From the NCBI GenBank assembly GCA_037783415.1, contig JAZGTN010000064.1:682001-746000 (forward strand): a stretch of 64,000 nt of DNA. Reading direction: 5' to 3'. The notes below the pieces were generated by a model. The model ran no database searches. It was not told where the DNA came from and saw only the letters and a program-made list of their open reading frames with translations. The translations under genes were made by a program, and so were the position numbers. Source of the DNA: Leptasterias polaris (lineage: Eukaryota; Echinodermata; Asteroidea; Forcipulatida; Asteriidae). This document shows, piece by piece, positions 23,127 to 35,591 of the stretch (within the stretch, counting starts at the first letter, position 1; every line of letters starts with the position of its first letter).

Positions 23127-23958
23127 TAGACTTGGTTCCAAGTCTGTGCTCGTGGTTTTTAGTCTACCTGATAGCCAATACATTATTGCCTGAAATAGCG
23201 CCCTCTTGTGGATTAACCTCCGTCTTTAACCTACGATCACAGACTTGGGAACATTGTTCTTCGGTTTGTACACACCCTATGGCGAATTAGTCCAAAAGTG
23301 GACGGAACACTCTGATTGGTCAGAATCTCAGAAGCCGTCAATAAAATGCACATTCAAACTTGACCGTTTATACCACGGGATATAGTACAGAAATACAACA
23401 TTGATGCACATGTAACTATACTGCCTCTGCTCAGTGATTCAACTTGCAGTTTGGAAACAAAAACCCAAAGTGATTCTAGTTTTTAAATTCAAAATAAATA
23501 AAAAACGTTGGGAAAATCATTAGACGATTCCATTCAAATAAAGGGAACACAGTTTTTCGTCTAGTAGGGATCAGGTTATTTGTCATGTTTATTTTTCAAT
23601 ATTTTATGAATAGGCCTACATCTAGTATTAGTTTATGTATAAATTAGAAATAGCATACGTACAAAGCACTATGAAAAATAAAACAATGACTCGATCGATT
23701 TTACAGAAAATACTGAAGTGATTATAACCTATTGGGAATAGACGCAACCAACAGGAGTTTTGTGGCCTCCTGATTGGTCATCTCTCTGGCATAGTGTTGT
23801 TATGTAAATGTAAGTTGTGAATAAATGAATATCCCGTATACACAAGAGGGTCAAGTCTGAGATTGCGAGTTAGAGCGCGTGATAGCCAATCTGCGGGGGG
23901 AATTTTGTGTGGCTGATGCAGAGAAATAACCGCGATCTCAGACTTGAAATCAAGTCTA
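23127..23958 (-). mobile_element. 832-bp MITE, TAG-terminal family (copy 2), 9-bp target duplication
   Basis: Inverted, nearly identical copy of 9213-10045. GATTTGGCC flanks both ends exactly (23118-23126 and 23959-23967). The termini form small hairpins (TAGACTTGGTTCCAAGTCTG). The CTCF-like word is on the minus strand at 23197-23211. The 9-bp duplication is typical of Mutator-like elements; the family name is inference. Confidence 0.87.
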
Positions 23959-24320
23959 GATTTGGCCTACTGCGCACTCTTGCACGTTATTTTTAAGTTT
24001 ACGTCCGTCCCTTACGTTCACTTATGAGACAGACTTAATACAACGGTAGACGACGTTGTATCTGCGTTACCAAATAACGAGACAGAACCACAACCTTCAG
24101 AAAACATTGCAAAGAAATATTCACAAGACGTTTTAGACGACGGTTAAAATACAACGTTGTTATAACGTTGTTATAACGTTGTTTTTTAGGTTATTAAGTA
24201 GCAAGACAAAACAGCAACCTTTTGGCAACGTTGCAGGTTAGTTGTGTTTTAGTTGGGAATTAACGTTACCAAAATACAACTTCATAGTAACGTTACGATG
24301 CCGTTACGCGCTTGCTGGGT

Positions 24321-25124
24321 AGATACAGACAGAATAGGAAGTTGGCCAGTCCAATACAGACCAACTGAGGAGTGCCAGTCCAACGATACAGACCAACTGA
24401 GGAGTGCCAGTCCAACGATACAGACCACATTGAGGTGTGCCCGTCCAACGATACAGACCAAATGAGGAGTGCCCGCCCAACGATACACAAATGAGGAGTG
24501 CCAGTCCAACGATACAGACCAAATGAGGAGTGCCCGTCCAACGATACAGACCAAATCAGGAGTGCCCGTCCAACGATACAGACCAAATGAGGAGTGCCAG
24601 TCCAACGATACAGACCAAATGAGGAGTGCCATGCAGTCCAACGATACAGACCACAATCATGAGGTGTGCCCGTCCAACGATACAGACCAAATGAGGAGTG
24701 CCCATCCAACGATACAGACCAAATGAGGAGTGCCAGTCCAACGATACAGACCAAATGAGGAGTGCCAGTCCAACGATACAGACCAAATGAGGAGTGCCCG
24801 TCCAACGATACAGACCATCCGGAGTGCCAGTCCAACCCAGATACAGACCAATTGAGGAGTGTCATGCCAGACCAACGATACAGACCAAATGAGGAGTGGC
24901 AGTCCAACCTACCTCCATGGTCCAACGATACAGACCAATAAGGATTGCCAGTCAAACGATACAGACCACCAATTGGGTAGGGTTAGTCCAACCATAAAGA
25001 AAGGACACAGATACAGACCAAATGAGGAATGCAATTCCAACGATACAGACCAAATGAGGAGTGCCAGTCCAACGATACAGACCAATGGGCTAGTCCAACA
25101 TAGATACAGACCAAATGAGAAATG
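24321..25124. repeat. 32-bp satellite, right segment
   Basis: About 24 copies of AACGATACAGACCAAATGAG plus GAGTGCCAGTCC, mostly the 32-bp form found at the right end of the left segment. This supports one original array cut by the insertion at 20841-24320. The array ends in the TIR element at 25125, and two decayed units follow at 26112-26170. Confidence 0.9.
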
Positions 25125-26105
25125 TATGGTGTTCCATATGTGCCACTCCTTTCCGTCGCCTTTTCAATTTTGTCCGTCGCCTTTTCAATTTTGTCCGTCG
25201 CCTATAGCTTTTCAATTTTTTCCGTCGCCTTTTCAATTTTCTTCCGTCGCCTTTTCAATTTTGTCCGTCGCCTTTTCAATTTTCTTCCGTCGCCTTTTCA
25301 ATTTTGTCCGTCGCCTTTTCAATTTTGTCCGTCGCCTTTTCAATTTTTTCCGTCGCCTTTTCAATTTTTTCTGTCGCCTTTTCAATTTTGTCCGTCGCCT
25401 TTTCAATTTTGTCCGTCGCCTTTTCAATTTTTCCATCGTGGGTCCACGTGACTACCAGGTGACTATCACATGACTCCGAAGGAAATTCGACCTTTGGGAG
25501 GCATACCGCAGTTGCCAAAATGTATACGTTGCTTCATCCATAGTCGCGAGACCAGATAACTACGATAATATCCTTTTTCAGTTCCATTCTTGATTTACTA
25601 AGCAAAGCCTGTACATAGACAGTATGGTTGAGGTATCCAATCATTTTTCTTTGCCAACAAATCATCACATGGTCATCATGTGACAGTCACGTGGCCGTTT
25701 CAGAAAAAAAATGCGCCTGAAAAATTGAAAAGGCGACGGAAGAAAATTGAAAAGGCGACGGACAAAATTGAAAAGGCGACGGAAGAAAATTGAAAAGGCG
25801 ACGGACAAAATTGAAAAGGCGACGAAAGAAAATTGAAAAGGCGACGGACAAAATTGAAAAGGCGACGGACACAATTGAAAAGGCGACGGACAAAATTGAA
25901 AAGGCGACGGACAAAATTGAAAAGGCGACGGACAAAATTGAAAAGGCGACGGACAAAATTGAAAAGGCGACGGACAAAATTGAAAAGGCGACGGACAAAA
26001 CTGAAAAGGCGACGGACAAAATTGAAAAGGCGACGGACAAAATTGAAAAGGCGACGGACACAATTGAAAAGGCGACGGAAGGAGTGGCACATATGGAACA
26101 CCATA
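25125..26105. mobile_element. 981-bp TIR element with 21-bp tandem-repeat arms, 6-bp target duplication
   Basis: The arms begin TATGGTGTTCCATATGTGCC. GAAATG flanks both ends exactly (25119-25124, 26106-26111). Each arm then holds a 21-bp array, TTTTCAATTTTGTCCGTCGCC at the left (about 13 units to 25432) and its complement at the right (about 17 units from 25718). The 285-bp centre has CACGTGACT/AGTCACGTG words near its two edges. Open frames in all six phases arise because 21 is divisible by 3 and the unit has no stop. Confidence 0.9.
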
Positions 26106-26111
26106 GAAATG

Positions 26112-26175
26112 CCACTGTCAAACGATACAGACCAAATTTAAGGTGCCAGTCCAAAATAGAACCTCCCAAATGAGT
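26112..26175. repeat. Satellite remnant right of the TIR element
   Basis: Two decayed units (AACGATACAGACCAAATTTA and AAGGTGCCAGTCC). They show that the 981-bp element inserted inside the satellite. Confidence 0.8.
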
Positions 26176-26905
26176 TGAGCAAGAACACCTTGGAATCAAG
26201 GATGCAGTGGTTGTTTTTTGTTGAAAATCTGAGAAATATTGGCTACGAGGAATTTTAGTGGGAAGGAAATTAGAAACGATGTAGTGTTAATGTAATTTAA
26301 CATGCTCTTATACAGGATCAGTTTTGACACTCTAATTTCATGCAAGTGAACTGTTGTGGTAGTGTAAGAGTATCCAACCCCAATGAAATGCACACAACAC
26401 AGCTTACTTAAAGGCCCATACTTGAATTCTGCATGTCTCCCTTGATTCTACATGCCCAAGGCATTTTAATACACTTAGAAGCATGTGTAGTAATCCCACC
26501 ATCTGCTAACGTACGATAATTGAAAAGTACATACAGGAAACCCGTCCAAACCGTACTATCAGAAAGGCCAAAGTGTGACAAGCTGCTTATTGTGAGGACG
26601 ATATAGTGACATTTCGTGCTATTATTAATTGTTATTATGTATTAAAGCCCAAGTTGGGCCTAAACCTTTTTGTGTGGATCTGTTCAATTATGTTAGTCAT
26701 AATTATATAAACGTATATTTACAACAAAACTAAGCTGTGAACATTTCATTTCAAAAGGTGGTAGCGTTTTTAAGATATCACCGACAATCTGGAGCAGTTG
26801 TTCACGCAGGAAGAATGATCCGTAAATGGAATACACAATCTTGGAAACATTTCATGCAGAAACGTTTCTCATATTGACATGTTTTAAATCCATTTCTCGA
26901 AAGCC
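26176..26905. other. Unassigned DNA
   Basis: No gene or paired repeat was recognised. Confidence 0.35.
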
Positions 26906-27075
26906 ACAACAAACAAACAAACAAACAAACAAACAAACAAACGAACGAACGAACGAACGAACGAACGGTCAAACAAACAAACAAACAACCCCCCAACAAA
27001 CAAACAAACAAACAACCCACCCAACAACCCAACAAACAAACAAACAAACAGCGAAAACAACAACAAAAACAACAA
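26906..27075. repeat. (ACAA)n/(ACGA)n microsatellite
   Basis: Tandem ACAA, then ACGA, then ACAA units with CCCCA interruptions, ending in CAACAAAAA. The minus strand gives a Cys/Leu/Phe/Val-rich open frame that is an artefact of the repeat. Confidence 0.92.
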
Positions 27076-30000
27076 CAATAGTAACAACACACATACAAGT
27101 AACTTTTTAGTGCCTTTACCAAGCTGAGTTCACTGTAAACAGCCATGCAGTAACATCACATAAACACCTGTTTAACGTCGTTGCAGCAATTTCTGGCTTT
27201 GTCAGCGGTGGGTTCAAGAGGAAAACGTTTTTGCCAAATCGGACGGGATGCAGTCACCAGTTTTAATTTAAAATGCACTATTAAAAAGTTTGGATTTGCG
27301 ATTTTAATATGTTCAGCATTGTCGTAAGGGGCTCAGGGTAAGGCTGGGGCACGTGCCCCCTCTAAAACTTATTGTCGGTACCCTCGGGTGCTCCCCCGTT
27401 TGAAGTCTGGCCTTTTGAAATCTGGACTAATTTATTAGCTTTCATTTTCTAAAGTTTGTCATAAATCTGGCTGGGGTAAATGGGGGAAATCGGTCACTGT
27501 AGGCCTACTGTAAACACATTTAGCAAATAAATAAAGGTGCTTCAAAAATTGACTCCTTGCAGACGCAGAACGCACCTCCGCAAAATGCGCGTCTACCATT
27601 TCCACCATTTTGGGGGTCAAATCATTTATGTATTGTACCTGCCAGCAAAATACTATGTATTCTTTTATTATTATGAACCATCAGATTTATACATAAATTA
27701 TTTGGGTCCCAATCTTTACTGGACTACCTAATTCAAGTTAAAACACACTTGTTAGGGACAATCAAGGGTACATAAATTATTATAAACAAATTGTTCAGGT
27801 CATTTAGGCCTAAGTTTAATCTGAACTGAAATATTTTCAAAGTCAATAAAATACCCCCTCGAATCGTCATTGCTATTTTATTTAGTAATTTTTCGGCAAA
27901 TAACCAATCCTGTTCGAAGTCTCCTTATCCTAAATGGAAATTGTTTTGTCTTGAAATTGTAAGCAAACAACTGGGATACGAAATAGGCCAAAGACGTTTA
28001 TCTCTGTCGGTGACACTACATATTACGTGGCTCCAAATCCACCTAAGTAACTTTATAGCTGTGTATATCCAATGAGGCCATGAAATTTGTTGCTCAGTGC
28101 GACGGTTTGGCTACCGCCAATGGGAATCTCTAGTTTCAATCATGTAAATAAACACTAAGTCTTAGATCTCAATCGATATCCAAGGTAGCCGAACAGACCA
28201 ACGAACCCTTAGCAATGGTTTACATGACAAAGGCTTTAAAACTTTTTAAAATGTTGGACAGACCGTGGTCAGATTTTAAAAAAAAAGTATTTCTTTTCTT
28301 TTGAGTGAGCTGATGGGTTATTTTAATCATTATGATGGGTTTAATACGTGTCATGTCGTAAATAAGAATTGTTATTTTAGTTGTGACATCATCCACGATT
28401 GTGCGACAGTGTGCTTATAGGATCAACCTCTGTTTAAGGAAACGGGTCCCAGCTCTATAGTATGCGCTACTGAGTAGGTAGGCATGACTGTCCCTTGCAA
28501 CATGTTGGCCCCTATACAACTAGCGGTTGAAATGAGGAGATTTACAATGGGAAAATTTGATATCACTTTTGGGGGCTAGAGCATATAATTATTACGTCAA
28601 GTCACCGGGTTGAATATATAAAATACCGTGAAATTCACCCTCAGGTGAACATTCTCACAAAATAACATTCAAGATGCGAGAGTCTGGAGTAAAATAAGTT
28701 ACCTGAATGTTGTGACACATCGAAAGGCATTACAAGCTCATTTGTTGGAACTGAATTATTGTGCTTTGGCACGTTGGTAAAAATGTTTTAATAAAACTAT
28801 TAATTTGCATAGTGTCGTTATGTGGACGTTTCAAGTTGAGCATGCGAAAGAGAATTAATAATAAAACACGAAGTTGTTTAATGCTTGATGCTTGATGCTT
28901 GACATTTCTGTCACCGTCAAAAAATCTGGGATTTTTTGACCGGGTGGGATGAAAGCACTTGCGGAGCAAACAAAATCCACACTTTGAATTCAATTGTAGC
29001 CCGTTGCCATGGTTACAACCCATTATGTGTGTGGGGCCTTTTGGGGTATCAGACAGTGGTTTAAAGGTATTTTCTAAAAGGCAACTTTATCAACATTTAA
29101 ACTAATTCTAAAAAACAATTATACCACTTCAAAGTTTCCTCCTTGGCGTCACTTGGGGGGGTAAACAGATAAATATTCTCGAACTTACCTCTTTTATTTG
29201 CTAAACCTTAAAAGATAGCACACAACAAGCAAAATGGCTAACTTGTCGGGGAACCCATAATCTGTTCCCTGTGAAGTTGTTTTGGGCCACCTTTTGCCTT
29301 TTCATTTCTTTTGTACACAAATAGTGCATTTTTGAAAGCGTAAGCTCAGCGCCACCGCCCAAAACATTAATGACCGTATAAGATGCCTTTCAATGAAAAT
29401 ATTTTTAGGACATATGGATTAAGTAAGGTGGTGGGGATGGTGACCTTTCCCCCACTTCCACCACACAAAAGAGGGAGGGAGAGAGAGGGGAGAGGTGGAA
29501 GGGGGGGGGGATATATAATATCGAACAATACCTTAGGAAAGCAAAAAAAAACTTTATATTATAAATCTTCAAATTGTCCAACAAACACCAATATATTCAG
29601 ATATGAGTTATGTAATTGCTTACCTGCCAAACAGCCCTTCCGTTGTCGAAGTATAATCACACAGGCATAGGTTAAGCATTATCAATTTGTTATTTATCAA
29701 AGTGCAGTGCTTTTCTTTAAAGTATACCGAGCTGGACACCAATAATAAGGTGCAACTGCAACAATTCGACCCGCATACTGTCCACGTTATTCTAACCAAA
29801 CACAACTCCTGGATTCCATAAGATTTGTGTAGCCATTTGTACAGCAGGATACGCATCATCCAGACTGATCGCAGTACGCCTACAGGCCTATACCAGTTCG
29901 CCCACCTGATGTACCAAACCTCCTGCATATTGATGAGCACACGTCATATTATGTGGGGTTAAATAGACTGGCTACTCTTACACGAGCCGAGATTCCACGA

Positions 30001-31690
30001 TGTAATTTCATTCCATTATAGAATAATATATAGGCCTATTGAAGATTAATGTTTAAAAGTGAACATTACACAAATTATACGAGACCGTCATCAATGAACA
30101 GTTCATTTCAAAAATAAAAACATGTCAAGTAGACAAAGAAAAACCTTCAAATATTAATAAAATCTATAAATATTGATAAGTGAAGATCACCCGGATCGGA
30201 GAAAATATTGGTGGCTTGGCTGTTAAAATGCATTTTTTTTGCACGAATAATCCTACGTAGGCTAGGCCCTGTGCTTAGATTCACACTGTCTAAAACAACA
30301 AATACACGGCCTAAACTTTGTTTCATATAGTTTTGAGTAATAATTTTACAAAGGATGACCTTTTTCAGCCAGTGTCAAATGTTGTTTCATCCATACAAAT
30401 AAAGTTGCATCTCATATTGTTCCTTCTTTTATTACTTACTTCAAAGGTGAGTCAGTCAGCTTTTGTCATAATCAAGGCCTGCCATACAGTATGATGCTCA
30501 ATGTTTGCAAACAAATTAAAGAATGATGTAATAACCATATCCCATTGTGTTTGAAGGTCATTGGGCAAACCAACTTCTTGCGTCGTGCGTCACTGATCTT
30601 CAGCTCTCAGACCCAATCAATTGCCCTATAGGTGGAAGATTCACGTCTTGGGGGAAATACTCGTGTAGAATAAGAACCAATGTGCATAACTTGTGAATTA
30701 AATAGTTTATCGCTACTTCAGAAAGTTCAACCAATTACTCAGACTGAATTAAAATGGTGCTAAAAGGAGGGACAAAATAATCCAAATTGATACGGAATTA
30801 TACTTTGTCTCCACCAGGCCATTTTTTGTGTAGATTGTCATGGCCTCCTATATACGGGTCCCCTTTCCCTTTCAATGTTTCTCTTTGTTCAGTAATGAAT
30901 TGATAATTGAAAATAATAAACCAAAAGGAATTGATAATTGCTTACTGTTTGACTGAATAACAACATAAATAAATGCCAGACAAGAAGTATTGTCGTGACC
31001 AGCATTAGTGGTAAGCCTCTTTACAATTAATTGTTTTTGAGCAATGACGAAGCAAAGACATACAGAAAACAAGGAAAATACAGTAATAACGAAAATAAAT
31101 ATGTGTCAAAAAATTATACCTGAAGCACACAAACATAAAACAAGCACGGGACCCTACTCAACACTTTTTGCATGCTGAAAATTTCATCAATAAGACAAAA
31201 CAATTTAGCGTACCGTTGAACTGCCCAGTACCAAAACCATTACAAAATGATGACCTCTGAATGCCTCCTCCATTACCCCCCTTCCCCCACATTACATTTG
31301 CAACATTTTATAAGCACGAATCGCGCCATCTCGCTAGTAATTATTATCTGTCTTGATCATTTTGCCTGCAGGTATTAAAGTCAGCATTACGTTGACAATA
31401 ACCTTGTTGATCCTACCTTTAATAATATATTACAATATATTTATCACATTATTTGATAAATAACAAATAGGCCTACATTCAATTCGGATTATTATTATTT
31501 ATTTGTTTAATGGCCAAATCTGAGGTTATTGACTACCGTCAGACTGTCTGAAAGTTGTCGATAGATGGCGTATTGCCTAAAAAGAGAGAAACTTTGGTGT
31601 TGAGGTTATATTGGGATATCGCGATACGATACTGTGAAACTTATCTATATAGTTGCTTTTAACCTTCCCAGCTAGCGTGTATACGTTAGG
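27076..31690. other. Gene-poor stretch with little recognisable content
   Basis: About 4.6 kb with no coding frame longer than 106 codons and no protein family recognised. Minor items are a degraded C-rich repeat at 27320-27440, three copies of ATGCTTG at about 28880-28905, and a purine-rich run (GGGAGGGAGAGAGAGGGG) near 29475. Short exons or regulatory DNA cannot be excluded by eye. Confidence 0.35.
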
Positions 31691-32096
31691 CCAACGTCAG
31701 TAAAGGCCCTGTCACACCTTGACGTTTTAGCCAGCGTATGCCGACGTATCAAAATTTCTCTAAAACGCCGGCATACGCTGAACTATAGACGTTTTTTCAA
31801 ATTTAGGGCGTATACATAGCGTATTCATAACGAGTTGGACGTATACATAACGTAATAGTAACTTATGGAGAACGTTTCGATAACTTATATATAACTTAAA
31901 CCAACGAATGCTTAGCGTGTTGGCGGGGTTCACAACTTATGCCCAACGATAGTCTAACTTATGCATAGCGCGCGGCAGCGTATCGCCAACGATCACGTGT
32001 CGTAGCCTGAAAAAAAGGCTGCCGCTCGACGATTCAAATCATAACCGCACTAGACATCGCAGTATCCTCCTGTGAACCCCATTTTTATATACCAAT
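31691..32096. repeat. Transposon-like DNA rich in CGTATAC/AACGT words, left of the 5.57-kb insertion
   Basis: It begins AAAGGCCCTGTCACACCTTG at about 31702, resembling a transposon terminus, and continues with many near-repeats of GCGTATACATAGCG and AACTTAT. The same word use resumes at 37670-37840, so the 5.57-kb transposon landed inside it. The far terminus was not found. Confidence 0.5.
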
Positions 32097-33393
32097 AGAC
32101 TGTGCAAGTCTCGCGCGCATTCGAACTTCCGGGACCATAGTGGTCCCAACCATATAGAATTTTACGTGGGCGAGATTTTGTTTCGTCAATTATTTTAGTT
32201 TAACGTAGGTTATGACCTAGAAAAGTATACATGTTGTTGGGAATGTAATACTAAGTGATAACAAACTATGAAAGTAAAACCAATTCAACAATATAACGAA
32301 GAAAACCCAATAATTACACTTGACCTCAGCTTCCGGTTATTGCAAAAAATTCAGAATTTTGTGCTCGCCTCCGATCATAAAACTTACGTAAACGCTTGTT
32401 TTGGATGCGCAATTATAATCGCCAGATGCTGTAATTGCAAAGCAAACCCTTTTCATTGCAGTCTATGGTTGTTGAGGTGTCAGCATCCTCTTTAAACTGC
32501 GATACGGGTCCATTTAAGACCCGTTTGACCTTCACGAATCCGCGTAAGGGGTTTCTAAAAAGTTAACATCAAATATAGGCCATGGGCCGAAGGCCAAAAA
32601 GTCCTCCAGAAATGGGAGAATGCTGCAGCCCCAGGGGTGAAGGGGAGATCTATACATCAAAATGTAGGGAATGGTGTCCTCTTCAAGAAAAAACAATGTT
32701 CTACTAAAAATATTGGTTCACAAGCGAGAAATCCAAGATGGCGGCCAAAATCAAACATGGCGGCTAATTATTTCTTAGAAACACACATGTATGAAAAGCT
32801 ATACATAAATGTTGAGCTCTTGCATAAAAATTCACAACTGGAAGGATTTCACAAGAACATGGAACTTGACAATTTACAAAATGGCTGCCATTATCACTTT
32901 AAATATGATTTTTTGGAGCAAATAATCCATTATTTACATGTACTGGAACTATGTACATGTGTATGTATGACGTCATGGCCCTTGCAGGAGATTGTACTTT
33001 TTTTAAACAACACCTTTATACAGTGTTTTTTTTTTTTTTTTCCTAACTGACATACATGACTTTGTACACAATATGCTTTGAAAACTGTCAAGGTCACACG
33101 TGGGATGATGGCGGGAAATGATGATGTGCCCCCATTTAGCCCTGTCCTTTCTAGCCCCGCCCCCTCATATCCCAAATTCAAACCATCATAGGAATACTCA
33201 AATGTACAACTTTCCTGTTTTATTAAGAGGGAAAGACATTGTCTGAAATATTTTTAAATCTAGTATGTGAAGGGAAACGTAGGAGGTAGGAGAGAGGCTA
33301 TAGTGCCCCCCTCTACAGAGACTGTGTAGGATGGGAGGCGTCAAATTGACCGCAAATGCAAGAGCCGAATTCTAAACAAATACAATTGAATTC

Positions 33394-33760
33394 TGGGTTT
33401 GGGTCCTTTCGTTCCTCACGTACGTGCGGAGTAGTATAGTAGTAGTATATTCGTATATATAATCGGGACGGGAGGCTTGAAGTTGAAGTTAAAGACCACC
33501 AACAGACAAACGTTGGACGCAAGTAATGATGTCTCTTTTATAACAATTACTGTTTTATTAAGAGCTCTCTGCTCTAGCTCTACTCTCTTCTACTATCTTA
33601 CACAAACTCCCTTCTTATTCATACATTCCTTTACTTTATTCCCATCTTTGTTATTAATTATCTTATTAATCAAAATATTATTAATTAGAAAACAACCGCG
33701 CGTACGCTCGAGCTTAGCAATTAGCTCATGCGGTTGATTCCCGTTTATAGATCACTACAA
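33394..33760. repeat. LTR-like direct repeat, copy 1
   Basis: Starts TGGGTTTGGGTC and ends GATCACTACA, about 80% alike to 34340-34672 with indels. TG...CA ends and the spacing suggest LTRs of a small element. No exact flanking duplication was found. Confidence 0.55.
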
Positions 33761-34339
33761 CTCTCCCACACTTTGAATCTTCAAAATCAAATCAAATCAA
33801 CTCAACATTTATTTCCACAGTGGTAAACGAAAAAGATATAATAATGAACAAATTTAGAGCAATTATTTAAATCAAAGACATTCAAGAACTGATTAGGACA
33901 TAAATAATTAATGAAAACTCAAATAACTAGTGAAATCAAAATATTATAATGTAATGGATACGTAGCAAACTAATGTGGTGGCATTTTCAAAGCCAAAGGA
34001 GGCTTGTAGTGAAATGCCTACTGACAAATACAAAACAAATTATACCATAAATAAAACAAAAAATAACAATTCACTCATAAAGGATTACGTTGAACGAGAA
34101 CAATAATAATAGTGATAATAAAACTAAAAAAGAAGGTAGTAATAACAACAATGACATAGGAGGAGTTTTGAAGAGGGATGACATGAGTATTATATTATAT
34201 CTTATCTGCCCCTGCAGATAAAAATAAAGTTATTTAATTACAATCACAGAATACAATGTACAAACCAGTAATAATCACATTCCTAACCCCCCCCCCCCCC
34301 CCCCCCACCTCTCCCAGTTCCCATTGTAGTGTCTTGGCC
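33761..34339 (-). mobile_element. Probable LINE 3' tail between the direct repeats
   Basis: The right-to-left reading ends in AAATGTTGAGTTGATTTGAT with a short TTTGA repeat at 33784-33800, a usual kind of non-LTR 3' tail. The interior is AT-rich without a frame. A C tract at 34289-34307 precedes the second direct repeat. Confidence 0.45.
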
Positions 34340-34672
34340 TGGGTTTGGGTCATTTCGTATTAAGATTCGTATTTATAATTGGGAGGCTTGAAGTTGAAGT
34401 TAAAGACCACCAACAGACAAATGGCAATGTTGCAAGCAAGTACATGTAATGATGTCTCTTTTTATAACAATTACTGTTTAATTAAGAGTTCTTTGCTCTA
34501 GCTCTACTCTCTTCTACTATCTTACACAAACTCCCTTCTTATTCTTACATTCCTTTACTTTATTCCCATCTTTGTATTTGATTATCTTCTTAATCAAAAT
34601 ATTATTAAACCAACCGCGCCCGCACTTAGCAATTAGCTCGCGCGGTTGATTCCCGTTTACAGATCACTACAA
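34340..34672. repeat. LTR-like direct repeat, copy 2
   Basis: Same order as copy 1, including AGTTAAAGACCACCAACAGA, TCTACTCTCTTCTACTATC and GCGGTTGATTCCCGTTTA, with a 34-bp deletion near its start. Confidence 0.55.
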
Positions 34673-35068
34673 TAGTATCTATGTTTAGTAAATAATTCAC
34701 CTTAGTGCAATGATGGGGGAACTAGAAAGACCGGATAACCTTTGAAATTGTTTTTATTACAAACATTCCTGTAAAACTTCTTTCAAATTTATGTCTAACA
34801 TACTCAGTAATGACTGTGGTTTCATGAGCAAGTTTACAAAATAATTGTTCTTTTGATTTTAGGATCCAGTATAGTTACAATTGGCTGTCCTAAGCACTCA
34901 ATCATGCAACAATAAAAAAACACATGCATATCCAAACAAACCAATATGTGAAAGAGGGTACACTCAAACAGTTCATTTTAGTGTAATACGGAAATGTCAA
35001 TACAACAAAACATGATTTAACCAAAACTACAGCAATTCTTCAATGAAATTCAAATAAATCATGTTTAC

Positions 35069-35248
35069 CCTGGAACTGAATTGGGCCATGCCGCTTCTTG
35101 CCAAAGTATTCTGGGATGTCAAGAGCTGGTGGGTCAACTGTACGTTTTCTACTACGCATCGATGACGGTGCCTCAGGTTGCATCTGGGTTGGATCTGTGC
35201 TGACTCTCTGGATGATTATCCCGTTGGTATTGTGTGTTGTGCCCTTTC
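35069..35248 (-). CDS. Transposon-borne protein, exon 2
   Basis: TTGTATGCAG precedes GGAAAGGGCACAACACAC on the minus strand, a good acceptor. Splicing from exon 1 keeps the frame and completes the motif ETLTG-KGTTHNTNG exactly at the border. The exon runs to CCAG|GGTAAAC at about 35069, a probable donor. No third exon was found further left; the remaining sequence there is the direct-repeat/LINE block, so the gene is probably truncated. Confidence 0.65.
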
Positions 35249-35591
35249 CTGCATACAACAAAGCATTTGTTATTATTGAATCTGATATTATTCATAAGTG
35301 CATACATTTGTTTGATGCTTAATTATGTTCAAAACATAAACAATACTGCTATATTTCTGCGCTACAAATGTCAGGACTCTATATTTTGTCAAAACCAAAC
35401 ACTTCTTTTCCGCGTTGTCATTTTCCATTAAAATGATTAAGTGTTCATTTTGTTTATTCCAAAAGTAAATTTAGGCCTATGCTGTAGAATTCCTATAATT
35501 TACTTTCATTCTACTATGGACATGATGTTTATGGCAACATTAAACAATATCAGTTAATATTCAAGCTTTTGAGAACAGAAACAAAAATTAC

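Larger units (their letters stand above)
21843..24034. mobile_element. 2.2-kb TIR element nested in the satellite insertion
   Basis: About 43-bp terminal inverted repeats start GTCTGTCTCATTAGTGAACG at the left, with the complement ending at 24034. No target duplication was recognised. The interior has no transposase. It hosts the 832-bp MITE, a tRNA-like scrap at about 22110-22160 and a C tract near 22500. Confidence 0.7.
20841..24320. mobile_element. 3.5-kb insertion splitting the satellite, with nested elements
   Basis: Satellite sequence stops at AGATACAGACC (20840) and resumes at AGATACAGAC (24321). Outer segments 20841-21842 and 24035-24320 share many AACGTTGY/ACAACGTT words and phrases such as GACAAAACMRCAAC, so they look like the two sides of one repeat-rich transposon. 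No clear terminal inverted repeat was found. Inside are the 2.2-kb TIR element at 21843 and, within that, the 832-bp MITE at 23127. Confidence 0.6.

Noticed and set aside
24282..24955. Minus-strand frame of 220 codons in the right satellite segment
   Set aside because: Same satellite artefact; no start context, domain or splice structure.
26802..27146. Cys/Leu/Phe-rich minus-strand frame resembling a membrane protein
   Set aside because: It is the complement of an (ACAA)n/(ACGA)n microsatellite.
35040..35261. Separate 73-codon minus-strand gene
   Set aside because: Splice signals and the completed ETLTG-KGTTH motif show it is the second exon of the transposon gene; its apparent start and end are intronic.
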